From positions 744,001-808,000 of the forward strand of contig CBDANA010000009.1 in the NCBI GenBank assembly GCA_965197385.1: a stretch of 64,000 bases of DNA, given 5' to 3'. Below the pieces are notes generated by a model. That model had not been told where the DNA came from, made no database searches, and saw nothing but the letters and a program-made list of their open reading frames with translations. A program made the position numbers and the translations under genes. Below, piece after piece: positions 1 through 8,992 of the stretch (positions are counted from its first letter, which is position 1; every line of letters starts with the position of its first letter). Source of the stretch: G963667915 sp965197385. GTDB lineage: Bacteria > Acidobacteriota > Vicinamibacteria > Vicinamibacterales > UBA823.

Positions 1-1212
1 CTGAAGATTCGCTTTAATCGCGTGTTCGGTTACTACATCGAAGTTTCGAGGGCGAACCTGCACGCCGTGCCGTCCGACTACCACCGGAAGCAGACGATTG
101 CCGGCGGCGAGCGGTTCATCACGCCGACGTTGAAGGAGTACGAGGAACGTGTCGTCGGGGCCGACGATCAAATCCTTGAACGCGAACTGGCCCTCTTCGA
201 AGCGCTCCGGCAGCGCGTGGCGGCCGAATCCGCGAGAATCCAGGACACCGCACGAGCCCTCGCCGGACTCGACGTCCTGGCTGGCCTGGCGGACACCGCC
301 ACCGCACTGGACTACACGAAGCCGCAGTTGCACGATGGCGACGAATTGTCTGCGACCGACGTGAGGCATCCCGTCGTGGAGCGCCACTGCGCCGAGAGCT
401 TCGTGCCGAACGACGTCCGTCTCGATGGTGAGTCGCAGCAAGTCGTGATTCTCACCGGTCCCAACATGGGAGGCAAATCCACATTCTTGAGGCAAACGGC
501 GCTGCTGTCGGTGCTCGCGCAGGCCGGCTCGTTCGTCCCGGCGCGGCAGGCGAAGCTGCCGATCGTCGACCGAATCTTCGCGCGAGTGGGCGCATCCGAC
601 AACATCGCGCGCGGGCAGTCCACGTTTATGGTGGAGATGCAGGAGACGGCGCACATTCTCCACACTGCAACGTCGAAGAGCCTCGTGCTCCTGGACGAGA
701 TCGGCCGCGGGACCGCCACGTTCGATGGGCTCAGCATCGCCTGGGCTGTCGCCGAGCACCTGGCCACGCACGAGGTGCACCGGCCACGGACGCTGTTCGC
801 CACGCACTATCACGAGTTGACCGACCTAGCCGAGGCGCGCCCCAATGTCGTCAACTATCACGTCGTCGCACGTGAGTACAAGGGTGATGTCGTCTTTCTG
901 CGCAAGGTCGTGCCGGGACGCTCCGACCGTAGTTACGGGATACAGGTCGCGCGCCTGGCCGGTCTGCCGCCCTCGGTCGTACGACGTGCCCGCGCGATAC
1001 TGGACGACCTGGAACAGGACGATCTCAGCCGCGGCGGCCGCCCCGCCCTCAGCGCGTCAGCCGAGCCGCAGTCGCAGCTCGGCCTGTTTCAGAACAACGG
1101 GTCCGACGACCGCCTGACCCGCCGACTGCGTGAAGTGGACGTCGAACGGCTCACCCCGATGGATGCCCTGACACTGCTCGCCGACCTGAAAAGCGAGCTC
1201 GCCGATGAGTGA
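1..1212 (+). CDS. mutS: DNA mismatch repair protein MutS, C-terminal part (5' end outside window)
   Basis: This is the core and ATPase end of MutS, the mismatch-recognition ATPase that recruits MutL. The frame is open from base 1, so the mismatch-binding N-terminus lies upstream of the window. About 153 codons in is the Walker A motif GPNMGGKST. It is followed by the Walker B and signature stretch LLDEIGRGTATFDG, where most MutS proteins have GTS rather than GTA, and then by the ATHYHEL motif of the ABC-type ATPase. The helix-turn-helix dimerisation tail follows, and the gene ends with TGA. No close downstream partner is apparent; the next gene starts 69 bp later. Confidence 0.97.
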   Translation: MKIRFNRVFGYYIEVSRANLHAVPSDYHRKQTIAGGERFITPTLKEYEERVVGADDQILERELALFEALRQRVAAESARIQDTARALAGLDVLAGLADTATALDYTKPQLHDGDELSATDVRHPVVERHCAESFVPNDVRLDGESQQVVILTGPNMGGKSTFLRQTALLSVLAQAGSFVPARQAKLPIVDRIFARVGASDNIARGQSTFMVEMQETAHILHTATSKSLVLLDEIGRGTATFDGLSIAWAVAEHLATHEVHRPRTLFATHYHELTDLAEARPNVVNYHVVAREYKGDVVFLRKVVPGRSDRSYGIQVARLAGLPPSVVRRARAILDDLEQDDLSRGGRPALSASAEPQSQLGLFQNNGSDDRLTRRLREVDVERLTPMDALTLLADLKSELADE

Positions 1213-1281
1213 CCGTGGCTCCGATTGCGCGCCGCCGCGGTGCGACGCGACGTTCACGCGCTGCTAGAATGAGGCTCGACC

Positions 1282-2355
1282 ATGTCCGATCAGTCGCGCT
1301 TCCTCAAGACGCCGGTCGAGCCGTTCACCGTAGATCCGGACCTGACAGCCGCGGAATTGCTCAACCGGATGCAGGGCATCTCCTTTCAGGGGCGCAACCT
1401 CGCAACCGCGCACCACGTCTGGCAGAAGATGCTCGAGGGTGACTGCCTCATCTTTCTCGGGATCGCGGGCGCCTTGAGCGCGGGCGGCCTCCGGCTGACA
1501 ATCGCGCACCTGATCCAGCATCGGTTCGTGGACTGTGTGGTGTCGACCGGAGCGAACCTCTACCACGATCTCCACGAGTGTCGAGGACGCAGGCACTACC
1601 AGGGCTCGCCACGGGTGGACGACCGTGCGCTGCAAGCGGCCCGCATCGACCGCGTGTACGACACCCTGATGAGCGAGGACGAGTTTGTCGACAACGACAA
1701 CTGGATCGCCGAATACGCCCGGTCGCTCGAGCCGCGCGCCTATACGAGCCGAGAGTTCCTGTATCAACTTGGCGGGCATCTGTGGCGCGCGACGCGACGC
1801 GACGGCATCCTCACAGCCGCGCATCGTGCGGGGGTGCCGGTGTTCTGCCCGGCGATCGCCGATTCGTCCATCGGCATGGGGTTGTCGCAGGCGCGACATG
1901 CGAATGCCGACGCGGGCCAGATTGACGTCATTGGCGACATCATCGAGTCGGCGAACATCGTAATCCGACGGCGCCGCACGGCGTCGGTCGTGCTCGGCGG
2001 CGGCACACCGAAGAACTTCATCAACCAGGCGAGCGTGCAGGCGGAGTTCTACAGCGAGGGCATCGGTGGCCATCGATTCGCTCTACAGATCGTCACCGAC
2101 GTCCCGCATTTCGGCGGAGCCTCCGGGTCGACACTCGACGAGGCTCAGAGCTGGGGCAAGGTCGCGGCCGACGCGGAGCAGGTCACCGTCAACGCCGACG
2201 CCACGTTGGCGCTCCCCCTGCTCTCGGCCGCGCTCGCCGCCACCACCAGTGACAGTCTGGCACGACGCCGTCCGCCAAGATTCGAGCTCGCGGGTCGCGT
2301 CATGTCGGTGGACGGGGTCGTTCTGCCGGAGCGGCGTTTCGAGGCCGACGCGTGA
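1282..2355 (+). CDS. Deoxyhypusine-synthase-family enzyme (homospermidine-synthase-like)
   Basis: The 357-residue protein belongs to the deoxyhypusine synthase fold. Bacterial members lack an eIF5A substrate and generally transfer aminobutyl groups between polyamines. The catalytic lysine lies in DEAQSWGKV near residue 293 and matches the SWGK lysine of deoxyhypusine synthases. NAD-binding stretches such as FLGIAGALSAGG and VVLGGGTPKNF are visible. The start is the ATG after a GAGG-containing leader at about 1270. Its stop overlaps the GTG start of the agmatinase gene, so the two are translationally coupled. That pairing supports a polyamine role (putrescine to homospermidine or a related product); the exact product is inferred. 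Confidence 0.88.
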   Translation: MSDQSRFLKTPVEPFTVDPDLTAAELLNRMQGISFQGRNLATAHHVWQKMLEGDCLIFLGIAGALSAGGLRLTIAHLIQHRFVDCVVSTGANLYHDLHECRGRRHYQGSPRVDDRALQAARIDRVYDTLMSEDEFVDNDNWIAEYARSLEPRAYTSREFLYQLGGHLWRATRRDGILTAAHRAGVPVFCPAIADSSIGMGLSQARHANADAGQIDVIGDIIESANIVIRRRRTASVVLGGGTPKNFINQASVQAEFYSEGIGGHRFALQIVTDVPHFGGASGSTLDEAQSWGKVAADAEQVTVNADATLALPLLSAALAATTSDSLARRRPPRFELAGRVMSVDGVVLPERRFEADA

Positions 2356-3248
2356 CACAGCCAGCGCGCTACGACCACGGCGTGACGTTGCCCTTTGGGG
2401 GGACGAGTGCGACGGAGGCGACATTCGATGAGGCGCGCGCCGTGATCCTACCGGTCCCGCTGGAGCGGACGACCTCGTACGTCGGGGGCACCCGCGGTGG
2501 ACCGGCCGAGATCCTCCGGGCCTCGGCTCAGCTGGAACTCTGGGATGAGGAGCTCTCGGTGGACGTTCACGACCGCGGCGTTTGCACGCTGCCGGAGATG
2601 GAGCTGCCCTTTCCCGATCAGGTCTCCGCCTTGGCGGAGATTTGTCGGGTCGCCTCGTCGGTGTTCGACGCGGGCAAGTTTCTGATCGCGCTCGGCGGTG
2701 AGCACTCGATCACACCGGCGCTCGTTCACGCGGCGGTCACGCACTGCGGCGATCTGTCCGTGCTCCAGATCGACGCCCACGCCGATTTGCGCGAGGCCTA
2801 CCTGGGCGAGCCGAATAGCCACGCCTGCGCCATGCGTCGATCGCTGGAGTATGCGCCATGCACCCAGGTCGGCATTCGGAGTCTCTCGACGGAGGAAGCG
2901 GCCGCCGTGGAGTCGCTGGACACGACGATCTTCTACGATGTGACGATGCGCGCGCGGCCGACGTGGATCGCCGACGTGGTCGACACGCTCCGCCCGCGCG
3001 TCTATGTCACGGTCGATTGCGACGGGCTGAATCCGGCGATCATGCCGGCCGTAGGCACGCCGGAGCCGGGCGGGCTGTCGTGGCGCGAATTGCTCGCGCT
3101 GCTTCGTCAGACATTCGAGAGCCGCGAGGTCGTCGGGTGCGACGTCGTGGAGCTGTGTCCCATCCCGGGACTGGTGCACCCGAACGTTCTGAGCGCGAAG
3201 CTGGTGTACAAGCTGCTGACCTACGCACTGGCCGATCTCCGCTGCTAG
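2352..3248 (+). CDS. speB: Agmatinase / ureohydrolase family protein
   Basis: This 298-residue arginase-superfamily enzyme probably hydrolyses agmatine to putrescine and urea. The binuclear manganese ligands are visible as GGEHS near residue 117, DAHADLR near 138, and the DCDGLNPA and GTPEPGG block near 223-240. The GTG start overlaps the stop of the upstream deoxyhypusine-synthase-like gene by 4 bases (GTGA), so both are read from one message. Its TAG stop overlaps the convergent TPR gene by four bases. Substrate assignment rests on the polyamine neighbour; guanidinobutyrase or formiminoglutamase activity cannot be excluded. Confidence 0.88.
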   Translation: MTQPARYDHGVTLPFGGTSATEATFDEARAVILPVPLERTTSYVGGTRGGPAEILRASAQLELWDEELSVDVHDRGVCTLPEMELPFPDQVSALAEICRVASSVFDAGKFLIALGGEHSITPALVHAAVTHCGDLSVLQIDAHADLREAYLGEPNSHACAMRRSLEYAPCTQVGIRSLSTEEAAAVESLDTTIFYDVTMRARPTWIADVVDTLRPRVYVTVDCDGLNPAIMPAVGTPEPGGLSWRELLALLRQTFESREVVGCDVVELCPIPGLVHPNVLSAKLVYKLLTYALADLRC

Positions 3249-4012
3249 CCTTCGCTCGGCCTGTCCAGCTTGTCGAGTTCCTCCTGGGCTGCCGGGCCGT
3301 AGACGGATTCAGGGAATTCATCCACGACGCGCGCGAAGCTCTCCTGGGCCTCCGCTGTTCGGTCGGCGAGCAGGTAGGCTTTCCCTAATTGCATCAGGAC
3401 GCCGTCGATCGGCACCCGCGGATTGCCACCGCTCAACTCGGCTTCGAACAGCTCGATGGCGGCCTCGTATTTGCCGGCATACATCTGCGTCTCGGCCAGT
3501 CCCAGTCGCGCCATCGTACCGTAGATGTGGTCGCTGGCCAGTTCGACCACATGCCGATACTGCGCCTCGGCCTCGTCGCGCCGACCGAGCACTCCGAGGG
3601 TCGTCGCCGCGTGATAGCGGGCCGTGATGCCCGCCGGACTGTCGGGATAGGCGTCGGCGGCAGAGAGAAACTTCTCGAGCGCCGCCTCGGCTCGACGGCT
3701 TGCTGAGGTGTAGCTGCCCGGCTGAAAGGCGGGGGCCGGCGCCGTGGCGGTCGGGTTGTCGGGATCGGGCGGCGGCGGAGGCGGCACGACCGGTGCCGTT
3801 GCCGTGTTCAGCGCGCCGGCCAGCAAGTCGGTGCCGCGGGCGGCGAGTGACCGCTGGTAGCTGAGGTACCCGCCCGCCGCGATTAGTAGGCCCACGGTGA
3901 GCAGTGCCCAGATCATGACGGCGCGTCGCCGCGTCTCCAGCAGTTCCTGCAGGTCCAGCAGCCAGGTGGCGAGCGTGTTCTCTTTGAGATGGTGTCGTTC
4001 CGATCGTTTCAT
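3245..4012 (-). CDS. Membrane-anchored TPR protein (YfgM/AncC-like)
   Basis: The 255-residue protein has a basic cytoplasmic N-terminus, one membrane helix at about residues 33-50 and a proline-rich linker (PVVPPPPPPDPDNP). At least three tetratricopeptide repeats follow from about residue 110. This layout is typical of inner-membrane TPR proteins that interact with secretion or envelope machinery, but no specific partner is indicated. It is convergent with the agmatinase gene, and the stop codons overlap. Upstream of the start, the AT-rich stretch around 4050-4062 could hold its promoter. Confidence 0.7.
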   Translation of the reverse strand: MKRSERHHLKENTLATWLLDLQELLETRRRAVMIWALLTVGLLIAAGGYLSYQRSLAARGTDLLAGALNTATAPVVPPPPPPDPDNPTATAPAPAFQPGSYTSASRRAEAALEKFLSAADAYPDSPAGITARYHAATTLGVLGRRDEAEAQYRHVVELASDHIYGTMARLGLAETQMYAGKYEAAIELFEAELSGGNPRVPIDGVLMQLGKAYLLADRTAEAQESFARVVDEFPESVYGPAAQEELDKLDRPSEG

Positions 4013-4130
4013 CGCGTCACAATCCTTTCAGGGACCATTCCTTCCGAGCGTCCTATTATACCGGCGCGCGCGCCGAGCGATGGCCCTGGTAGACGTGGTG
4101 GCAGTGGGTCAGTTTTAAACTGCACCCGAC

Positions 4131-5410
4131 TGCCCTTCCCGAGAGAAGGGTGACACTTCATTCCGGAGACATGGGTAACACTTTCTCCCTTTGCGGGAGG
4201 AAGTCATGCCCTGGAAGGAGTGTCACGTCGTGGACGAACGGCTCCGATTCATTGCCCGGCGGCTCGACGGCGAGCCGATGGCCAGCCTCTGCCGGGAGTT
4301 CGGTATCTCCCGTAAAACCGGCTATTAAGGTCTACGCCCGCTACAAAGACTGCGGCCTCGCGGGCCTGACCGACCGGAGCCGGCGGCCGTACCGCCACCC
4401 CAACCGGCTCCCGATGCAAGTCGAGACGCTGATCGTGGCGCTCAAACGCGAGTATCCTTGCTGGGAGGCGCCAAAGATCCGAGAACGGCGCCGGTATCCG
4501 GAGGTGCTGTGCCCCAAGATCAGTACCGTCCACGCCGTCCTCGACCGCCATGGCCTCGTGACGCGCCGGACGCGCCGCCGCTATAAGGCCGAGGGCACCG
4601 CGCTCTCCCGGCCGGACACGCCCAACGAGCTCTGGTGCGCGGACTACAAGGGTGAGTTGATGCTCAGTGGCCGGCGCTACTGTTATCCGCTGACGATCAC
4701 CGACTTCGCCAGCCGCTACCTCTTCACCTGCGAGGCGCTCGCGACGACCAAGGAATGCTATGCCTTCGCCGTGTTTGAGCGGGCCTTCCAGGACTTCGGG
4801 CTCCCCCGGGCCATCCAGACCGACAACGGCGTCCCCTTCGCCTCCCCCACGGCGCTCTACGGCTTGAGTTGGCTCGCCGTGTGGTGGTTACGGCTCGGCA
4901 TCGACCTCGAACGCATCCGGCCGGGCCATCCCGAGCAGAACGGCCGGCAGGAGCGGATGCATCTGACGCTCAAGACCGAAGCCACCCGGCCCGCGTCGCC
5001 TAACTTCCTCTAGCAGGCCCGCTTCGATGTCTTCCTTGAGCGCTACAACCAGGAACGTCCGCATCAGGCCCTGGGTATGCAGGTGCCGGCTGAGCGCTAT
5101 ACCCGGTCGCCACGACCCTATCGGGGCCTGCGCGAGCTGGACTATCCGCTCCATGACTGGACGGCCACCGTCACCCATTGTGGCCGCATCTGTTATAACC
5201 GCCGGAGGATCAACCTCAGCCAAGTCTTCGCCGGACAGCGGGTCGGCGTCAAACAAGTGAGCGACAACATCTGGCTCGTCAGCTTCATGCACTACGATCT
5301 CGGATACTTCGACCACGAGACCTGCCGGCTCGAGCCCATTGAGAACCCATTCAGTCCGAAAGTGTTACCTATGTCTCCAGAATGATCTGTAACCCATGTC
5401 CCCGGAATGG
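4131..5410. mobile_element. IS481-family insertion sequence (copy A), target duplication acccgac
   Basis: A 1280-bp element is bounded by imperfect inverted repeats of about 55 bp (4131-4186 and 5357-5410). The best-conserved part reads cattccggagacatgggtaa at the left end. Seven-base direct repeats acccgac lie at 4124-4130 and 5411-5417. This target duplication places the insertion 6 bp beyond the CCA end of tRNA-Arg. The single transposase gene inside is inactivated. Confidence 0.85.
4206..5385 (+). pseudogene. IS481-family DDE transposase, frameshifted and amber-interrupted
   Basis: The reading frame starts at ATG 4206 with a helix-turn-helix region (ARRLDGEPMASLCREFG). An extra T near 4325 produces a TAA and shifts the frame at the segment ISRKTGY / KVYARYKD. 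The rve integrase core then continues with WCADYKGE (first Asp), QTDNGVPF (second Asp) and GHPEQNGRQER (Glu). A TAG at 5011-5013 interrupts FL-QARFD, where a Gln is expected. The C-terminal domain follows, with RYNQERPHQAL. Two independent lesions make this copy non-autonomous unless they are sequencing errors. Confidence 0.88.
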
Positions 5411-5426
5411 ACCCGACGAGACGTGG

Positions 5427-5501
5427 CGCGCGTGCCCGGATTCGAACCGGGGACCTACCGCTTAGGAGGCGGTTGCTCTATCCGGGCTGAGCTACACGCG
5501 C
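5427..5501 (-). tRNA. tRNA-Arg (anticodon CCT)
   Basis: The complementary strand folds as a tRNA. The 7-bp acceptor stem GCGCGTG/CACGCGC ends at 5501. The D-arm is GCTC...GAGC. The anticodon stem ACCGC/GCGGT encloses loop CTCCTAA with anticodon CCT, which decodes AGG. The T-arm contains GGTTCGAATCC. CCA is encoded at 5424-5426. An IS481 element is inserted just beyond the 3' end, an IS5-type element lies 14 bp from the 5' end, and a partial copy lies at 11288-11329. Confidence 0.95.
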
Positions 5502-5515
5502 ATCTGGCAGAAGTA

Positions 5516-6818
5516 CTAGCAGGCTGCTGAAGAACCCGGGTATCGGGCTGTTTTCTTAAGCATCATGCGGGTGACGACCGCCCGACGACCGTGCGCACGG
5601 GTGTGCGCTGACCCCGATGAGGGGGCCGGCGACACGCGCGGCCGGCGATCAGGGACACGTCGCCTCCAGATTCCGCAGGCGGACCAAGTTATAGGCCGTG
5701 GCGGCGAAAGTGAGCTGCCACTCGACGAGTGGGACGCCGCGAGGCCGGAGCTTGCGCAAACCACCGACGGTCTGCCTCCACCCAAAGACCTGTTCCACGA
5801 GTTTTCGTTTCCGCTGACTCACGTGAGAACCCGCATGCCGGGTGGGCCGACCATCAATCGCCCGCCAGCGGACCTTCTGCGCCACGTGGGGCGTGACGTC
5901 CCGGACGCGGACATCGGCGACGAAGCTCGCCACATCGTAGCCCTTGTCTGCTCCGACCGTGCTGCCCGGCGGCGCGCTGGCCTCCAGCAACAGTGCCGCC
6001 GCCTCGCGTTCGGCGGTCCCCGTCGCGTGGGTCGCACAGACGTTGGCGACGAGCCCCTGCCGATTATCCAACAGCACGTGGCCCAGAGACGCCAGCTTCG
6101 CCTCCTTCCCTTGGCCCTTCCGATGCAGCATCGCCGCCGGATCAGTCGTCGACTGGTGCGTGTCGTTGCGCCGCCGCTCGCCGTGGAAGTCGACCGTGGG
6201 ATTCCCGGGGTCATCGGGGGGCGCGCGCGGCGCGGCGTCCCGGCATCGGAAGCTCTTCAGGCTGGCCCAGGCTTCCAACTGCGTCCCGTCCACCGTGAAA
6301 TGCTCGTCCGAGAGCAGACCGGCCGCCCGGGCGTGGGCCTGGACCGCATCAACGAAGGCGGCCGCGCCATCCCCCGCCAGCAGCCGGTCACGATTCTTGG
6401 TAAACGTCGTGGGATGCCAGACCGGGTCGTCCATATGCAAGCCGACGAACCAGCGGAACAGCAGGTTGTCGTTGAGCTCTTCCAGCAGCAGCCGTTCGCT
6501 CCGGATCGTGTACAGCACCTGCAGCAACAGGGCCCGCAACAATGGCTCAGGCGGGATCGACGGACGTCCCGTCTTGGCGTACAGGCCGGCGAACCTGCGC
6601 GACATCGTCTTCAGCGCGTGATCCGTCAGCGCGCGGACCGCGCGGAGCGGAGGATCGGCCGGCACGCGCTGTTCCGGCGACCGGTAACTGAACATGTGAT
6701 GGGTCTGCTCATCGTGTCCGCGCATGAGGTGGCTCCCTTCAGCAATATTGGGAGCATGGGAGTACGCCGGGATCGATCTGTCGATCCCATTCCATGGACT
6801 TTTTCAGCAGCCTGCTAG
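5516..6818. mobile_element. IS5-family insertion sequence (complete copy)
   Basis: Terminal inverted repeats are ctagcaggctgctgaagaa at the left and the complement of ttcagcagcctgctag at the right. Both ends contain CTAG, consistent with the YTAR target preference of IS5-type elements. The element carries one intact transposase on the minus strand. A truncated copy of the same IS lies at 12874-13308. Confidence 0.85.
5649..6725 (-). CDS. IS5-family transposase (DUF772 plus DDE domain)
   Basis: The 358-residue protein begins with a DUF772-type N-terminal domain (RALTDHALKTMSRRFAGLYA; PPEPLLRALLLQVLYTIRSE). It continues with the DDE transposase core: FTVDGTQLEAW with the first Asp, VGADKGYD with the second, and the C-terminal VEQVFGWRQTVGG segment with the Glu. 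No stop or frameshift is seen, so this copy may be active. It occupies almost the whole element between the inverted repeats. Confidence 0.9.
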   Translation of the reverse strand: MRGHDEQTHHMFSYRSPEQRVPADPPLRAVRALTDHALKTMSRRFAGLYAKTGRPSIPPEPLLRALLLQVLYTIRSERLLLEELNDNLLFRWFVGLHMDDPVWHPTTFTKNRDRLLAGDGAAAFVDAVQAHARAAGLLSDEHFTVDGTQLEAWASLKSFRCRDAAPRAPPDDPGNPTVDFHGERRRNDTHQSTTDPAAMLHRKGQGKEAKLASLGHVLLDNRQGLVANVCATHATGTAEREAAALLLEASAPPGSTVGADKGYDVASFVADVRVRDVTPHVAQKVRWRAIDGRPTRHAGSHVSQRKRKLVEQVFGWRQTVGGLRKLRPRGVPLVEWQLTFAATAYNLVRLRNLEATCP

Positions 6819-7020
6819 TGTAGCAAAGACCTCCCCTTGTCGTTAGTCGGTTCAACCGGACTCGTCGGCGCCTTTTCGACTCCTCGTGTGCAACTTTTGT
6901 GCAAGATTTTCTCGCCTCATCGGCCCGGTGCATGGATGCGATGAGTTCTGTCCGTGAAACGTTGAGGTAGGTGTTCGTCATTGAGAGGTCGGAGTGACCG
7001 AGCAGCTCTCGAACGTGATG
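6819..7020 (-). pseudogene. Tyrosine recombinase (phage-type integrase) C-terminal remnant
   Basis: Reading the minus strand from 7020 gives HHVRELLGHSDLSMTNTYLN followed by a basic tail. This matches the last catalytic box of tyrosine integrases: the H of LGHSDL and the nucleophilic tyrosine in TNTYLN. An in-frame stop lies just upstream, and the IS5 element truncates the tail. About 50 residues of the catalytic end remain. A related short remnant is near 11165-11190. Confidence 0.75.
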
Positions 7021-7055
7021 GAGCGGTCAGAGACGAGCGGCGGCGACCGCACCCG

Positions 7056-8906
7056 TCAGTTCACTCCCGTTTCCAACAGCTCCGCGAGCAGCCACGCCGG
7101 CGTCCCCTCCTCGTACTGATTGTCGGTTCGCGGTCGCTGGCTCGAGCCGTCCGCGTTCATGATGAAGAGCTCCGCATACGGCTGCGGCTGGTTGATGGTG
7201 AGCGGGGACTCATCCTTGTGGCCAAAGCGCGAGCTGCTCCACAAGATCTGGTTGCCGTCGGTCGACCACAGCGAATGCGCGTCGTTCCCCTCAGCATCGG
7301 TTAGCCGTTTCAAATCAGTACCGTTCGGCCGGATGGTGTAGATGTCGAACTCGTCATAGGGAAAACGGTCGTCGGGGGCGTAGCGCGTGAACATGATCAC
7401 GCCCCCCTTGGGCGACCAGGCCGGTAGGGTGTCGTATTCCGTGGTCAGGACGCGCGACTTACCGGTGGCAACGTCGACAATGCGGAGCCTCTCTCCACGC
7501 TCGTTCTCCGTCCAGTAGCGATACACGATTTCGCGGCCGTCAGGAGACCAGCTCGGGAACCCGGCGTTGCCCGGCCCCGAGGTGACCGCACGCACCTCGG
7601 ATCCATCCGCCTTCATGATCATGATCTGGGCGGGCTGGCTGGTGCGGCTCAAGAAGAAGCTGCCCGCGCCAAACGTCAGCCAGCGCCCGTCGCGTGACCA
7701 TTCCAGGCCCATCACCGTCACGTCATCCCGATACACCCGCCTCGGGTTGGTGCCGTCGACATCCCACAGGACCAGCGCCATTCGGTCGGCACTCGGCGTC
7801 CGTTCGCTCACGACGAGCGTGCGGCCGTCGGGCGATATGGCCGGCCAGCCGCTGGCGTGCACCAACTCGAAGCCCGGCTCCGCCACGATGCCGTACAGCT
7901 TTCCACCCGGTGTGTTGGCGTAGTGGTGCATCGTCTCCATCTGGCCAGCCTGATAGACGACCCGCGTGCCGTCCGGTGACCACGAGGGATTGGTGAGGTC
8001 GTCGGGCGCGCTCTCGTCGCCGCTCGTGAACGCGAGGATTCCGCTTCTCCTGCTCTTGATGAGATAGGCGATGCGATCGGGGGCAATGAACTACGGCGAC
8101 ACCTTGAGTCCGGGACCTGAGGCGTGCACGGTCCGCACACCGGTGGCCACGTCGACCGAGACGATACTCGACGGACCTCCGCCGAAGTGCGCTCGAAAGG
8201 TGTCCCGCACGAGCATCTCATAGAAGACGACCTTGCTGCCGTCCGCCGACCATTTCGGCGATCCCGCCATCATCTCCGGGTCTGTCGTGAGCTTGCGGAG
8301 ACCCGTGCCGTCCGTGTTGATCACGTAGACGCTCGCGGCCTGCACGTGCTCCCATTTGCCGGCCGGGCCTGGGTAGTCCTGGTGGGGAAACCCGGTGCCC
8401 CGGTCGGAGCTGAAGGCGATCGTTTGTCCGTCGGGAGACCAGCTCGGACGGAAGTCCCCACCCGGCGCATTCGTCAGGTTGCGAACCTCGCGGCTTGCGA
8501 GGTCCATGATGTAAATATCGGTGGAGCCGTCGCCACGAGACGAGACGAACGCCAGCGAGCGGTTATCGGGCGAGAGTGCCGCCTGGTCGTCAAAGGCGGG
8601 CGCATGGGTCAGCCGCTCCAGGTCACGTCCGTCCAGCCGTACCCTGTAAATGTCCGCCGACCTATTCCGGTCCGAGGTGAAGACGACCCACTGGCCGTCG
8701 TGGGAGAACGACGTGTTGTAGTCGATCTCCGTGCCGGGCACGAGTTTGCGCGGGTTGCTCCCGTCCGTGTTGGCGATCATCAGCTCCGACCGCAGCGGCA
8801 TGTACTGGTCGACGTAGATACGATCGAGCTCCTGTGCCTCCACAGCCGTTGCACACCTCAAGACAAAGGCCATCAACAACATCAAGGTCTGGGTGGCGGC
8901 TCTCAT
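7056..8906 (-). pseudogene. Secreted TolB/WD40-like beta-propeller protein, in-frame TAG
   Basis: The full frame encodes about 616 residues, starting with an N-terminal signal peptide (LMLLMAFVLRCATAVEA). Many PD40/TolB-type blades follow with the pattern PSWSPDG, AALSPDN, PKWSADG and PAWSPKG. A TAG at 8091-8093 breaks the frame between KVSP and FIAPDRIAYL, where Tyr is the likely ancestral residue; the rest of the frame is open. Blades of this kind usually serve as periplasmic protein-interaction or peptidase-associated propellers. The start codon overlaps the stop of the disrupted PD-(D/E)XK-like gene (ATGA), so the two were probably co-transcribed. Confidence 0.75.
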
Positions 8907-8992
8907 CGTCGTTTGGGTGCTACGCGATTCACCTCAGCAGCCAACCCGGAAAAAGCAACCTCTCCGTCACAAAGGGCCTCAAGACTCTTCAG

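Noticed and set aside
5565..6818. 417-codon plus-strand frame across the IS5-type element
   Set aside because: It is antisense to the recognisable DDE transposase and has no independent signature.
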